This document shows positions 18,267 to 27,457 of a stretch of 64,000 nucleotides of DNA, piece after piece. The stretch is from an uncultured Acidobacteriota bacterium. Its GTDB lineage: Bacteria; Acidobacteriota; Blastocatellia; RBC074. Position numbers and translations under genes: made by a program. Numbering within the stretch: position 1 is the first letter of the stretch; each line of letters begins with the position of its first letter. The notes beneath the pieces were generated by a model. The model was not told the origin of the DNA, searched no databases, and saw nothing but the letters and a program-made list of their open reading frames with translations. The stretch lies in NCBI GenBank assembly GCA_902825875.1, contig CADECP010000017.1, forward strand, positions 87,240 to 151,239, written 5' to 3'.

Positions 18267-18794
18267 ATGCTCAAAAAAGGTTGGGCAATTGGAGCTTGTA
18301 TCGCGTTTGCCGCAATGATCGTTTTAGGAACGATCCAGGTGTGGCAAGTAAAGCCATCACGTTCACAGAACAACAATCAATCTCCTCAGCCAGTCGGACT
18401 TATCAACGACTTTGGGCATTTGCTGACTGACGAACAGAACCGGGTTCTGACGGCAAAGGCTGCAGAATTTGAAAAACGAACTACCGTCCAACTGGCAGTG
18501 CTGACGGTTGAAACAATTTCGCCCTATTCAACGATTGAGCCGTATGCCACTGAGCTTTTCAACCAATGGGGCATTGGGCAACAAGGCAAGAACAACGGAT
18601 TGCTGTTGCTGGTGGCGATCAAGGAACGACAAGTCAGAATTGAGGTTGGGCGTGGGCTGGAATCAACCTTGACCGACGCAAAGTGCAAAGAGATTTTGCA
18701 AACTCAGGTGAGTCCATTCTTACGAGCAGGAGATTATTTCCGGGCGCTCCAAAATGGAATGGATGCAATGATAAACATCATTGAGCAACATTGA
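18267..18794 (+). CDS. TPM domain protein
   Basis: A 175-residue protein with one N-terminal hydrophobic segment (about residues 5-25, signal or anchor) and a TPM domain (about 43-160) with VGLINDFGHLLTDEQ, TVQLAVLTVET, LFNQWGIGQQGKNNGLLLLVA and VRIEVGRGLE. TPM domains occur in YgcG-like envelope proteins and in a chloroplast photosystem II repair factor with phosphatase activity. YgcG-type proteins end in a glycine-rich hydrophobic tail, which this one lacks. It is probably exported. Co-transcribed with the DinB gene and the next gene. Confidence 0.85.
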   Translation: MLKKGWAIGACIAFAAMIVLGTIQVWQVKPSRSQNNNQSPQPVGLINDFGHLLTDEQNRVLTAKAAEFEKRTTVQLAVLTVETISPYSTIEPYATELFNQWGIGQQGKNNGLLLLVAIKERQVRIEVGRGLESTLTDAKCKEILQTQVSPFLRAGDYFRALQNGMDAMINIIEQH

Positions 18795-18821
18795 AGCCGA
18801 AAAAATTTGAAAGGAATCTTT

Positions 18822-19139
18822 ATGGCGAAGACACAGGAAAAAACCGCTCAGGACAAAGAATCGAAACCCAAAAAAGAGCCAAAAGAGAAAAACGGTGACG
18901 CTCTGGTCGGGCGCGTGAAAAAAGTCGTCAAGAAATCGCGCCGCAAGTTGGGTGATGAAAAATTCGAGAAGCAGTTGCAACGTACCATCGCGTTTCTGGA
19001 AGCTTTGCAACTCAAAATGAATGAAGCAGAAACCAGCAAAGCGGAGAAAAAAGTCAGACCAGTCAAAAAGGCTAAATCCGAAAACGCCAATCAGCAGAAA
19101 AAAACAAAAGCCAAATCAAAACCTGCCGCAAAGGTGTAA
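18822..19139 (+). CDS. Lysine-rich small basic protein
   Basis: A 105-residue protein very rich in lysine. Both ends are low-complexity KPKKEPKEK-type sequence with alanine and serine; the centre (about 33-70) can form amphipathic helices (LVGRVKKVVKKSRRKLGDEKFEKQLQRTIAFLEAL). The composition recalls histone H1-like or other nucleic-acid-binding proteins, but no family is recognised. The start MAKTQE at 18822 is preferred to the ATG five codons upstream because AAAGGAA precedes it. The coding status is supported by position in a run of plus-strand genes with short gaps. Confidence 0.65.
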   Translation: MAKTQEKTAQDKESKPKKEPKEKNGDALVGRVKKVVKKSRRKLGDEKFEKQLQRTIAFLEALQLKMNEAETSKAEKKVRPVKKAKSENANQQKKTKAKSKPAAKV

Positions 19140-19181
19140 GCGAGTTCAACCAAGAAGATAGAGGTGACAGCAAATAGTGCT

Positions 19182-19484
19182 ATGGCAATTCTGATTGATT
19201 CTTTTCAAAACGGAGCGCGTGGCCCGTTTCGGTATTGGTATCAGCGATGCGGGCATCTGGTTTCGGACTCTTCGCTGGAAGAGTTGCACGAATTCGCGGC
19301 CAGTTTGGGGCTACGCCGCGAATGGTTTCAGATGAAATCCATCCCGCATTACGACCTGACCGGCAAGGTTTATGAACTGGCCATCGAACGAGGCGCTGTG
19401 CTGGTTTCGTCGCGCGAAATCGTTCGCAGAGCCGTTCGGCTGGAAGTTCAGATCAGCGTTTGGGAAACGGCCAACGCTGATTAA
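19182..19484 (+). CDS. DUF4031 domain protein
   Basis: A 100-residue protein matching DUF4031: HLVSDSSLEELHEFAASLGLRREWFQ and PHYDLTGKVYELAIERGAVLVSSREIVR. The family is small and functionally uncharacterised; it is found as a stand-alone protein in many bacteria. The start MAILIDSF at 19182, with GAGGTGAC about 18 bp upstream, is chosen over an ATG six codons earlier. Followed by a good promoter and the M50 gene, so it probably ends its transcription unit. Confidence 0.8.
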   Translation: MAILIDSFQNGARGPFRYWYQRCGHLVSDSSLEELHEFAASLGLRREWFQMKSIPHYDLTGKVYELAIERGAVLVSSREIVRRAVRLEVQISVWETANAD

Positions 19485-19492
19485 CCCCAAAA

Positions 19493-19522
19493 TTGACAGT
19501 GTTTGAAACCGCGTGCTACTTT
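19493..19522 (+). promoter_or_regulatory. Sigma-70 type promoter upstream of M50/trpS genes
   Basis: TTGACA (19493-19498) and TACTTT (19517-19522) are separated by 18 bp, about 45 bp before the TTG start of the M50 protease gene. Confidence 0.5.
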
Positions 19523-19566
19523 GCCCGCTCGTTTAACCCCATCTGATTTCCACAGGAGCAACAACT

Positions 19567-20220
19567 TTGGACGGTTCATATCTTGGCAACCTTATCATTT
19601 GGTTTGTAGTTTTTTTGCTGTCGTTGACCGTTCACGAATGCGCTCACGCCTGGACGGCGGAGCGGGTCGGCGACCCTACGGCCAGATACCTCGGACGAGT
19701 GACGCTGAACCCGATTCCACACATTGATCCGATTGGAACGATTCTGTTCCCGCTGATTGCTTACACCACGGGAGCATGGTTGTTTGGCTGGGCGAAACCA
19801 GTGCCTTACAACCCGCTGAATTTGCGTGATCGCAAGTGGGGCGAAATCCTGATCGCTGCTGCCGGGCCGTTGAGCAATGTTTTGCTGGGCGCAATCTTTT
19901 TGATTTTGGGTAAAATCCTTTTGCAAACATCTCTCGCCAGTTCTCTTGGCGATATGACAAAATCAATTGATGCTGTTGTCCAGAGAGGAATCTTCCTCAA
20001 CATTATCCTGGCGGTCTTCAATTTGATCCCAGTTCCGCCGCTGGACGGCAGCAAAATTCTGATGAATCTTTTGCCGGATTCTATCGCCGAGCCATATTCG
20101 CAAATCCCAGATTGGTCGGGCTTCATTGTGCTGATTTTGCTGATGCAAGTTGGCTTTATTGAGGCATTGATAACCCCCATTCAACATTTTGTTTGGTACC
20201 TATACTTATACAACGGCTAA
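19567..20220 (+). CDS. Site-2 protease family (M50) membrane peptidase
   Basis: A 217-residue membrane protein with HECAH (HExxH zinc motif, about residue 22) in the first helix, GRVTLNPIPHIDPIG after it, and NLIPVPPLDGSKIL as the second active-site region with the Asp ligand. It belongs to the small M50B rhomboid-sized group without a PDZ domain (FtsH-like family of YwhC relatives). Such enzymes cut proteins within the membrane; the substrate is unknown. The start is TTG at 19567 with AGGAG upstream; no ATG fits. trpS begins right after the stop. Confidence 0.88.
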   Translation: MDGSYLGNLIIWFVVFLLSLTVHECAHAWTAERVGDPTARYLGRVTLNPIPHIDPIGTILFPLIAYTTGAWLFGWAKPVPYNPLNLRDRKWGEILIAAAGPLSNVLLGAIFLILGKILLQTSLASSLGDMTKSIDAVVQRGIFLNIILAVFNLIPVPPLDGSKILMNLLPDSIAEPYSQIPDWSGFIVLILLMQVGFIEALITPIQHFVWYLYLYNG

Positions 20221-20253
20221 TTGGCATCTTCTTCCCGCCATCTTTATCAAGCT

Positions 20254-21240
20254 ATGAAACGAATCGTTAGTGGAATGCGCCCGACCGGGAAATTGCACCT
20301 GGGCAATTACGAAGGCGCGCTGAAAAACTGGGTCAAGTTGCAAGACAGCTACGAAAGCTATCACTTCGTGGCCGACTGGCACGCGCTGACTTCGGATTAC
20401 GCCGACACCTCGAAGATCAACGAAAACACCACTTTGATGGTGACGGACTGGTTGGCTGCGGGACTTGATCCGAACAAAGCGACGATCTTCGTTCAATCGC
20501 TGGTTCCCGAACACGCCGAGTTGCACATTTACTTTTCGGCAGTGACTCCGCTGGGCTGGCTGGAACGAGTTCCGACATACAAAGAGCAGCGCGAAAACAT
20601 CACCGACAAGGATTTGGGCAATTACGCTTTTCTGGGCTACCCGGTGCTGCAAGCTGCGGACATTTGCATGTACAAAGCTCATTACGTGCCGGTCGGCCAG
20701 GATCAAGTCGCACACGTCGAACTGACGCGCGAAATCGTTCGCCGCTTCAACAACTTTTACGGCGACATTTTCCCTGAACCTGAAGCCTTGTTGACTGCTT
20801 CGCCCAAGCTGACCGGAACCGACGGGCGCAAAATGTCGAAAAGTTACGGCAATACGATTGAGTTGAGCGATTCGGCAGATGTGATTCAGGCCAAAGTTCG
20901 CCAGATGATTACCGACCGGACGCGCGTCAAAAAAGTTGATCCCGGCCATCCCGAAAACTGCGACGTTTGCCAGATGCACAGAATGTTCGTCACCGCCGGA
21001 GTCGCCGATCAATTCGACGACGATTGCCGCAACGCGCGCATCGGTTGCGTGGATCGCAAAAAGGCGCTGGCTCAGGCGATGATTGATTATCTGTCGCCGA
21101 TCACAGAGCGCGTCAATTATTACCGCGAACATCAGGGCGAAGTCCGCGACATCATTCTGGAAGGCTCCAAACGCGCACGCGAAGAAGCCGGTCGCGTGAT
21201 GGGCGAAGTCCGCCGCGCGATGAACATCTCCTGGTCGTAA
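20254..21240 (+). CDS. trpS: Tryptophanyl-tRNA synthetase
   Basis: A 328-residue class I tRNA synthetase. SGMRPTGKLHLGNY contains the HIGH-type motif and GRKMSKSYGNTI the KMSKS loop; VPVGQDQVAHVELTREI is the conserved middle motif. It charges tRNA-Trp with tryptophan. The length is normal for bacterial TrpS. The start MKRIVSGMRP at 20254 is chosen; a TTG at 20221, abutting the M50 stop, would add 11 residues not typical of the family. A small NUDIX gene follows six bases after the stop. Confidence 0.95.
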   Translation: MKRIVSGMRPTGKLHLGNYEGALKNWVKLQDSYESYHFVADWHALTSDYADTSKINENTTLMVTDWLAAGLDPNKATIFVQSLVPEHAELHIYFSAVTPLGWLERVPTYKEQRENITDKDLGNYAFLGYPVLQAADICMYKAHYVPVGQDQVAHVELTREIVRRFNNFYGDIFPEPEALLTASPKLTGTDGRKMSKSYGNTIELSDSADVIQAKVRQMITDRTRVKKVDPGHPENCDVCQMHRMFVTAGVADQFDDDCRNARIGCVDRKKALAQAMIDYLSPITERVNYYREHQGEVRDIILEGSKRAREEAGRVMGEVRRAMNISWS

Positions 21241-21246
21241 ATTCCG

Positions 21247-21693
21247 ATGAGCGAAGAACTGAAATTCGGCAGCTTCAGTCTCCAAGTTGAATACCGTCGT
21301 CGCGCCGGAGCTTACGCCGTCATCTTTGACGAACAAGGCCGCTTCGCTTCGGTCAAAGCAAGGAAAAGATTTTTTCTGCCGGGCGGCGGCATCGAAGCAG
21401 GCGAGTCGCTTCAAGAAACTCTGGCGCGGGAAGTCGTCGAAGAATGCGCTCACGAAGTTATGATTGGCCGATTCCTCGGCAGCGCAATTCAATATCACAG
21501 CGAACCCGATGGCAGTCGGCACTGGGAATTTCACTGTTCCTACTTTGCGGCCAGTTTCGGCGCTCTGCTTGAAAACGAGCCGGAACACGAACTTCATTGG
21601 CTGGGGTTGGACGAAGCCGACAAACTGGCTTTTGACATTCATCGCTGGGGAATTAGCCAAATGGCACAATTTTCATCCCGTAGGGATGGATGA
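21247..21693 (+). CDS. NUDIX hydrolase
   Basis: A 148-residue NUDIX-fold protein. The box is present as GGGIEAGESLQETLAREVVEE (20 or so residues beginning near residue 47) with the metal-binding REVVEE. The substrate is some nucleoside diphosphate derivative, undefined. It follows trpS by 6 bp, so they are co-transcribed. The last residues (FSSRRDG) are coded by catcccgtagggatgg, a motif typical of dispersed repeats, just before the palindromic element at 21697, so the natural C-terminus may have been altered by the repeat. Confidence 0.88.
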   Translation: MSEELKFGSFSLQVEYRRRAGAYAVIFDEQGRFASVKARKRFFLPGGGIEAGESLQETLAREVVEECAHEVMIGRFLGSAIQYHSEPDGSRHWEFHCSYFAASFGALLENEPEHELHWLGLDEADKLAFDIHRWGISQMAQFSSRRDG

Positions 21694-21696
21694 CTT

Positions 21697-21847
21697 TAGG
21701 CAGGTCGTTCACGGCCTGTACGAGCAATTTCAATATTTCAGCGTCGCGTAGCGACGATTGAGTCCAACGCAGCAACCAATTCAGCCGTCGCTATGCGACG
21801 TAAACATGTTTTGTTACGAATTTTGCAGGCCGTGAACGACCTGCCTA
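21697..21847. repeat. Nested palindromic element, intergenic, 151 bp
   Basis: Perfect 22-bp terminal inverted repeats (21697-21718 and 21826-21847, containing ggcaggtcgttcacggcctg). Inside are two palindromes of the same type, cgtcgcgtagcgacg (21742-21756) and cgtcgctatgcgacg (21787-21801). No protein is encoded. It separates the NUDIX and scpA genes. Confidence 0.85.
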
Positions 21848-21878
21848 AATTCAAAAGCCGCTACGCGGCAAAGCAAGA

Positions 21879-22822
<944 letters not shown>

Positions 22823-22826
<4 letters not shown>

Positions 22827-23635
22827 ACGAAGAGATTCAAAACACTGAAATCAACCCCGAAGAACTTGAAGAGCTTATTGAAGAACCGGCAGAAGAGCCG
22901 GTTGAAGAATTGATCGAAGAGCTTGCCGCCGAAGCTGAAGTCGAAGTGGAATCAGTCGAAGATTCAGGTTCGGAAGAAGACGAATTCCCTGCCGAGCTTG
23001 ATTTGGCCGACACCGCCGAAGACGCCGAAACCGCGTCGGAAGAAGTTTCATTCGCCCACGAAAACGAAAACGCCGCCGACGACAGCGCGGAAGATCAAAT
23101 CACCGCGACACGCGAAGAGTTAAAGCCGGTCATCGAAGCTCTGTTGTTCGTCGCCGACGAACCGTTGCCGCTCAAACAGCTTTGCAAAGTTCTGGGCGAT
23201 GTTCCCGAAGAAGATGTTCAAGCCACATTGGATGAACTGGTCGCCGATTACGAAGCTCGCAACAGCGGTTTGGACATTCGAGAAATTGCCGGAGGCTGGC
23301 GCATTTCCACTCGCCCGCAAAACCACGAATTCATTCGCAAGTATTTGAAATCCCGCCCATCGGCTCGGTTGTCTCTGCCTGCGTTGGAGACGTTGGCGGT
23401 CATCGCCTACAAACAACCGATCACCATCCCGGAGATTCTGGAAATTCGCGGCGTCAGTTCGTCGTCGGCGATCAAAACTCTGCTGGAAAAACGCCTGATC
23501 GTCACCAAAGGCCGCAAAGAAACCGTCGGCAAACCGATGCTCTACGGCACATCCAAAGAGTTTTTGATTCAATTCGGCTTGAAAGATTTGAATGAACTGC
23601 CGAGCTTTGAAGATTTCGAAGACCTGGCGCAGTAA
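22823..23635 (+). CDS. scpB: Segregation and condensation protein B
   Basis: A 270-residue ScpB. The first 90 residues are an acidic Glu-rich extension; the family core (about 93-262) consists of two winged helices with IEALLFVADEPLPLKQL, SLPALETLAVIAYKQPIT and EILEIRGVSSSSAIKTLLEK. ScpB dimers bind the central part of ScpA. The acidic N-terminal extension and the acidic ScpA tail are coded back to back across the overlap. The gene faces the NIPSNAP gene with 28 bp between stops. Confidence 0.95.
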
Positions 23636-23663
23636 CGGGAACGCGGACGTTTCCGTCCACGAT

Positions 23664-24452
23664 TCATTTGATTTGCGAATAACCGGTTGGACGCAAAAAC
23701 GAAGCGTGAATGTTCGACACAGTTTCGGGATCGGTCCAGCCGGGTTTGGTTTTGACGCGCGCCCAGTCGGGATTGGCGCGAAATGTGTCCCAGGCTTTAT
23801 CGCGCGCAGCCATGTTTTCATAGCCAACCATGTAGGTCAGCGACGGCAGCCGAGTGCCGATCACGCCTTCGCCAAAAAAGACCGGCTGAATTCCGCAGGC
23901 TCGGAAAATCCTGATCTCTTCCTGATTGAACATGTCCACTTTGTTTCGCAGCGTGACGGCGTTGCGCGATTCATACGTGCGAAGCTCGAACAAACGCGGC
24001 GCTTGTTTTTCGGTGAGCGTCGGCAATTCGACTTTCGGATGCGCGTCGAAGGCTTTCAGCACTGTGGATTCGTAACGCACATACGGCATATCCGCCGCCG
24101 TCTCGAACGTTCGCCAAGCCGTCAGGAATTCTTTGTCGCTGCTGGCGGCCAGCGTCGCCTGCATTTCGGCCAGCGATTTGTAATCCACCAGCACTATCAA
24201 CGCCGGAGTGAACTGTCCCGAAACCACGTTGAAGCATCCAACCGGGCCAACGCCGAGTTTTTGCATTCGCGGCAAAAAATGGCTTTGAAAGAAATCGTTG
24301 ATCTTCGCGGGTTGAATGTCGTTCCGCAGTTGATAGGTTCGCAGTTCATAAAAGTGATTCGCTTCAGCGGCGAAAGCGTTGACCTCAGCCGTTCCGGCAA
24401 GTCCGCCAATTCCAGAAGCCAATCCGGTTTTCAAAACATCTCGGCGATTCAT
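23664..24452 (-). CDS. NIPSNAP family protein, TAT-exported
   Basis: A 262-residue protein with a twin-arginine signal (MNRRDVLKTGLASGIGG) and two NIPSNAP domains: FYELRTYQLRNDIQPAKINDFF at about residue 34 and LFELRTYESRNAVTLRNKVDMF at about 153. These are ferredoxin-like folds found in stress or vesicle proteins of eukaryotes and in secreted proteins of Acidobacteria and Planctomycetes; no enzyme activity is established. It diverges from the fatty acid carrier gene. Function unknown beyond export. Confidence 0.88.
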   Translation of the reverse strand: MNRRDVLKTGLASGIGGLAGTAEVNAFAAEANHFYELRTYQLRNDIQPAKINDFFQSHFLPRMQKLGVGPVGCFNVVSGQFTPALIVLVDYKSLAEMQATLAASSDKEFLTAWRTFETAADMPYVRYESTVLKAFDAHPKVELPTLTEKQAPRLFELRTYESRNAVTLRNKVDMFNQEEIRIFRACGIQPVFFGEGVIGTRLPSLTYMVGYENMAARDKAWDTFRANPDWARVKTKPGWTDPETVSNIHASFLRPTGYSQIK

Positions 24453-24475
24453 TCTATCTCCTAAAAAGGGTAGGC

Positions 24476-24522
24476 CAGGTTCTCAACCTGTCAGAATTCC
24501 AACCGGACAGGTTGAGAATCTG
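24476..24522. repeat. 17-bp inverted repeat (CAGGTTCTCAACCTGTC)
   Basis: Arms 24476-24492 and 24506-24522 are inverted with one mismatch. It lies in the divergent gap between the NIPSNAP and atoE genes. The arm itself contains aggttctcaacct, a near palindrome, so it could be an operator, but the style resembles the dispersed repeats. Confidence 0.6.
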
Positions 24523-24640
24523 TCCCACCTGTTTGCGATCAGTGTTTTTGACCCGCGCAGTATTGTCTTTCCGTCCGGCTTGTTCAAGAATCCGCCGACG
24601 AATTCAGACCTCAAACTCAAACCAAAAGGAACCAAACAGA

Positions 24641-25981
24641 ATGATTCAGGAATCGTGGGCTGATCGCTTTGCGCGCGTGATGGGGCGAATTGTGCCGGAC
24701 GCCATCACTGCCGCCATTTTCTTGCTGGTGGTGCTGTTCGTTGCCGCAATCGTTGTCGGCAATTCGTTTTCGACGACGATGGACGCCTGGTATCGCGGGT
24801 TGTGGATGTTGTTGCCGTTCACCATGCAGATGACGCTCATCATCACGCTCAGTTCGGTAGTTGGGCAAAGTTCGTTATTTCGGAAGCTGGTAGCTTTTCT
24901 GGCTCGAATGCCTAAAACCACCAATCAAGTCGTCATCGGCGCGGTGTTGCTCAATGGGTTGCTATCGTATTTTTACTGGGGCTTGGGCGTGGCGCTGGGG
25001 CCGATCATTTCGATTTACTTCGCGCGCGAAGCCGAACGCAAAAAGATCGAAGTGGACTTTCTGTTTCTGCTGGCGACGGTTTGGGCAGCGAACGCAGTTT
25101 GGCAATTCGGATTGTCAGCCAGCGCGCCGCTGTTGATGGCAACCGAAGGCCACTTTCTGAAAGACCTGATCGGCGTCATACCATTGAGCACGACAATCTG
25201 GTCGCCAGCGGCAATCATTCACGAAATCGTGTTTATGGCGGCGTTGCTGGCTGTCGGTTGCTGGTTGATGCCGAAAAACCGTCGTCCGCTATCGGCATTT
25301 CCCGAAGCCAACAAACTGGCCGAACCTGCCGTTGCAGATGAAACCCAGCCGGATAATTTCTCCGAACGACTGGAACGCAGTTCGTTAATTACATTGGTTT
25401 TCTGTCTGGCTGTGGCCGCGTGGCTTTGGTATCACTTCATCACCAAACGAGCCAGCCTGGACATCAATTCGCTGAACGCGATTTTCCTCCTGCTAGCCTT
25501 TTTGCTCCATCGAAATGTTTATCGCTTCACCAAGGCTTTGCAACATGCAATTTTGTCCGCCTGGCCGGTGGTCGTGATTTATCACCTGTACGCCGGCGTG
25601 GCTGGATTGATTCAACACACGACGCTGGGCGAAAAGCTGGCTGGAATCATCGCTGCGGTTTCGACGCCGTACACGTTCCCGCTGATGGCCGCAATTGCCG
25701 GAACCGTCGTTTCGTTCTTTGTGCCTTCGAGCGGGGGGCAGTGGGCGATTCAGGGCTTCGTGACTTCCAAAGCGGCAATGGCCGTCGGCGTATCGGTTCA
25801 ACGCGGAATGCTGGCTTTAAGCGTGGGCGATCACATGGGCAATCTTTCGACGCCGTTTTGGGCGATGATCGTTGCGGGAATCGCTCGCGTCAGTTTCCGG
25901 GAGTTTATCGGCTACGGAATGATTTATGCGGCGCTGTGGTTTGTGATTGGCGTGGTGGTGTTTACGTTTGCGCCTTGCTGA
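24641..25981 (+). CDS. Short-chain fatty acid transporter, AtoE type
   Basis: A 446-residue carrier with about eleven hydrophobic segments, matching the AtoE short-chain fatty acid family: LPFTMQMTLIITLSSVVGQS, SYFYWGLGVALGPI, FFVPSSGGQWAIQG and GDHMGNLSTPFWAM. It should take up short fatty acids such as acetoacetate or butyrate. The start MIQESWADRF at 24641, preceded by AAAGGAACC, is preferred to an upstream frame start that yields non-family residues. A perfect inverted repeat separates it from the DUF4340 gene. Confidence 0.88.
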   Translation: MIQESWADRFARVMGRIVPDAITAAIFLLVVLFVAAIVVGNSFSTTMDAWYRGLWMLLPFTMQMTLIITLSSVVGQSSLFRKLVAFLARMPKTTNQVVIGAVLLNGLLSYFYWGLGVALGPIISIYFAREAERKKIEVDFLFLLATVWAANAVWQFGLSASAPLLMATEGHFLKDLIGVIPLSTTIWSPAAIIHEIVFMAALLAVGCWLMPKNRRPLSAFPEANKLAEPAVADETQPDNFSERLERSSLITLVFCLAVAAWLWYHFITKRASLDINSLNAIFLLLAFLLHRNVYRFTKALQHAILSAWPVVVIYHLYAGVAGLIQHTTLGEKLAGIIAAVSTPYTFPLMAAIAGTVVSFFVPSSGGQWAIQGFVTSKAAMAVGVSVQRGMLALSVGDHMGNLSTPFWAMIVAGIARVSFREFIGYGMIYAALWFVIGVVVFTFAPC

Positions 25982-25987
25982 GGCTCA

Positions 25988-26039
25988 GTTCAGAGTACAC
26001 GCTTCATCGCGCAGACACGCTGAAGCGTGTACTCTGAAC
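25988..26039. terminator. Perfect 19-bp inverted repeat between convergent genes
   Basis: Arms 25988-26006 and 26021-26039 pair fully around a 14-nt loop, 7 bp after the atoE stop and ending one base before the DUF4340 stop. No long T tract is present, so it may be a repeat element that also terminates both transcripts. Confidence 0.6.
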
Positions 26040-26040
26040 A

Positions 26041-27372
26041 TTACTGCTGAATCGCGTCTTCGATCTTGTAGTTGAAGCTTTCGAGCATCATCTTGCCCAT
26101 CTTGTAAATTTCCGGGCGGCCTTCGACGCGGATGTAAATGTCGTCGCCGTCGGCTTGCGAAACTTTCAGGACAGTCGTTTTGCCGGATTTTTCAGTCAGA
26201 CGAATTTCCGCCGCCGGTTTGGCGAATTTGGCGTTGATCGCTGCGGTCGCCTTGTCCAAAATTTCTGAAGCCTTCGATTCAAACGGCGTGAAAAGTTTGA
26301 ACGGTTGCGCTTCCTTGTCTTTCTTGTCTGCCGGTTCGACGACCATCCATTTGTCGTCTTTCTTTTCGGCCACCAACTTGCCGTTTTCGTTCTTGATTTC
26401 GAACCGGGTCATTTCTTCGCGGTTGAGTTTGTAAAACTGCTTGCTGCGAAGCGAAGCGAATTTGGCGTTGTTCAACGTCTCGAACAGCGTTCCGAAAATC
26501 TTCATGACCTTCGGATTGTCAGAAGTCTTCGCGTAATAAGCGTCGTTCACCTTCGAGCCGATTTGCAGGACTTTTTCTCCGCCGGTGTTCAACCGGGCGG
26601 TGACGGTGATGGCGGTTTTGTTCAATCCGAATTTCGACAAATCTGAAGTGTCTTCGTTGACCAGCGATTCGGATTTGGCCGAAGTCACATCGGTAATCAA
26701 ACTGCTGACTTCGCCGCTTTCGGCGGCAGAAGCCGATGGCGCGGTGATTGCCCATTCGCCGTCTTTTTTGGTCAGTTCCAGGCTGCCGCTTTCATTGGTC
26801 AGTTTCAGCGAAGCCACATCGTATTCGGTGACGCCCAACAGCGAACGATCCAGCCAGTCGTTGAACGATTTGTCCGAACTGGCCAGCAACGCCGCCGGAA
26901 TCACCACGACATTCGACGAACCATCAAAACGCGCATAAACCGAAGAACCGAGCGGGTCTTTTCCGCCGAGTTCGATCTTGTGAGTTTTGCCGTCCTTCAA
27001 TCGAACTTCCAGCTTCACAGCGGGTGAATCCAGCCCGTATTCCTTCAGCGCGTCCGCCGAAGGATTGGCGAAATCGCGTTCGATGCGCGCGCTGACCAAA
27101 TCGCCGATCAGCGAATTCAACGCGGCATCATCGGCGTTGGCAGCGGTCGGTTGTTTAATCAGCCATTTGTTGTTTTCGTTTTCCAGGCTGATGGTTTCGC
27201 CGCCGCGCGTGACCGTGACGCCAGTGATGTCTTCGCGTTTGAAGCTGACGGCTTCTTTGGATTCCGGCGTCTCCGCTTCATCACGCGGTTTACCGGGTTT
27301 GATTTCCAGAAAGTAAATGGCAATGCCGCCCACGACAGCGGCCAGGAGGAGTAAAAGAGTGCTGCGTTTCAT
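26041..27372 (-). CDS. DUF4340 domain protein linked to Gld-type ABC system
   Basis: A 443-residue protein with one N-terminal membrane helix (LLLLLAAVVGGIAIYFL) and a periplasmic beta-rich part with repeated DUF4340 units (VTVTRGGETISLENENNKWLI, LTNESGSLELTKKDGEWAI, FEIKNENGKLVAEKKDDKWMV). DUF4340 proteins are encoded next to GldG-like and ABC-2 genes, as here, where it is the fourth gene after the ATPase, permease and GldG-like genes. Role unknown; it probably forms part of the envelope complex. Confidence 0.85.
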   Translation of the reverse strand: MKRSTLLLLLAAVVGGIAIYFLEIKPGKPRDEAETPESKEAVSFKREDITGVTVTRGGETISLENENNKWLIKQPTAANADDAALNSLIGDLVSARIERDFANPSADALKEYGLDSPAVKLEVRLKDGKTHKIELGGKDPLGSSVYARFDGSSNVVVIPAALLASSDKSFNDWLDRSLLGVTEYDVASLKLTNESGSLELTKKDGEWAITAPSASAAESGEVSSLITDVTSAKSESLVNEDTSDLSKFGLNKTAITVTARLNTGGEKVLQIGSKVNDAYYAKTSDNPKVMKIFGTLFETLNNAKFASLRSKQFYKLNREEMTRFEIKNENGKLVAEKKDDKWMVVEPADKKDKEAQPFKLFTPFESKASEILDKATAAINAKFAKPAAEIRLTEKSGKTTVLKVSQADGDDIYIRVEGRPEIYKMGKMMLESFNYKIEDAIQQ

Positions 27373-27376
27373 AATC

Positions 27377-27452
27377 TTGAGTAGTCGGTAGTCAGTAGTC
27401 GGGAGGCGGTAGCTGGAGGCTGACTCCCGATTACCGACTCCCGACTACTCAA
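27377..27452. repeat. Inverted repeat of 7-nt units (GTAGTCG)
   Basis: The left arm (27377-27405) runs gtagtcg gtagtca gtagtcg; the right arm (27424-27452) is its inverted, slightly altered copy. It fills the gap between the GldG-like and DUF4340 genes. Confidence 0.75.
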
Positions 27453-27457
27453 AAAAG

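Noticed and set aside
20206..21669. A 487-codon minus-strand frame opposite trpS and the NUDIX gene
   Set aside because: It lies exactly antisense to two well-conserved genes and has the Phe/Val/His-rich composition of a mirror frame.
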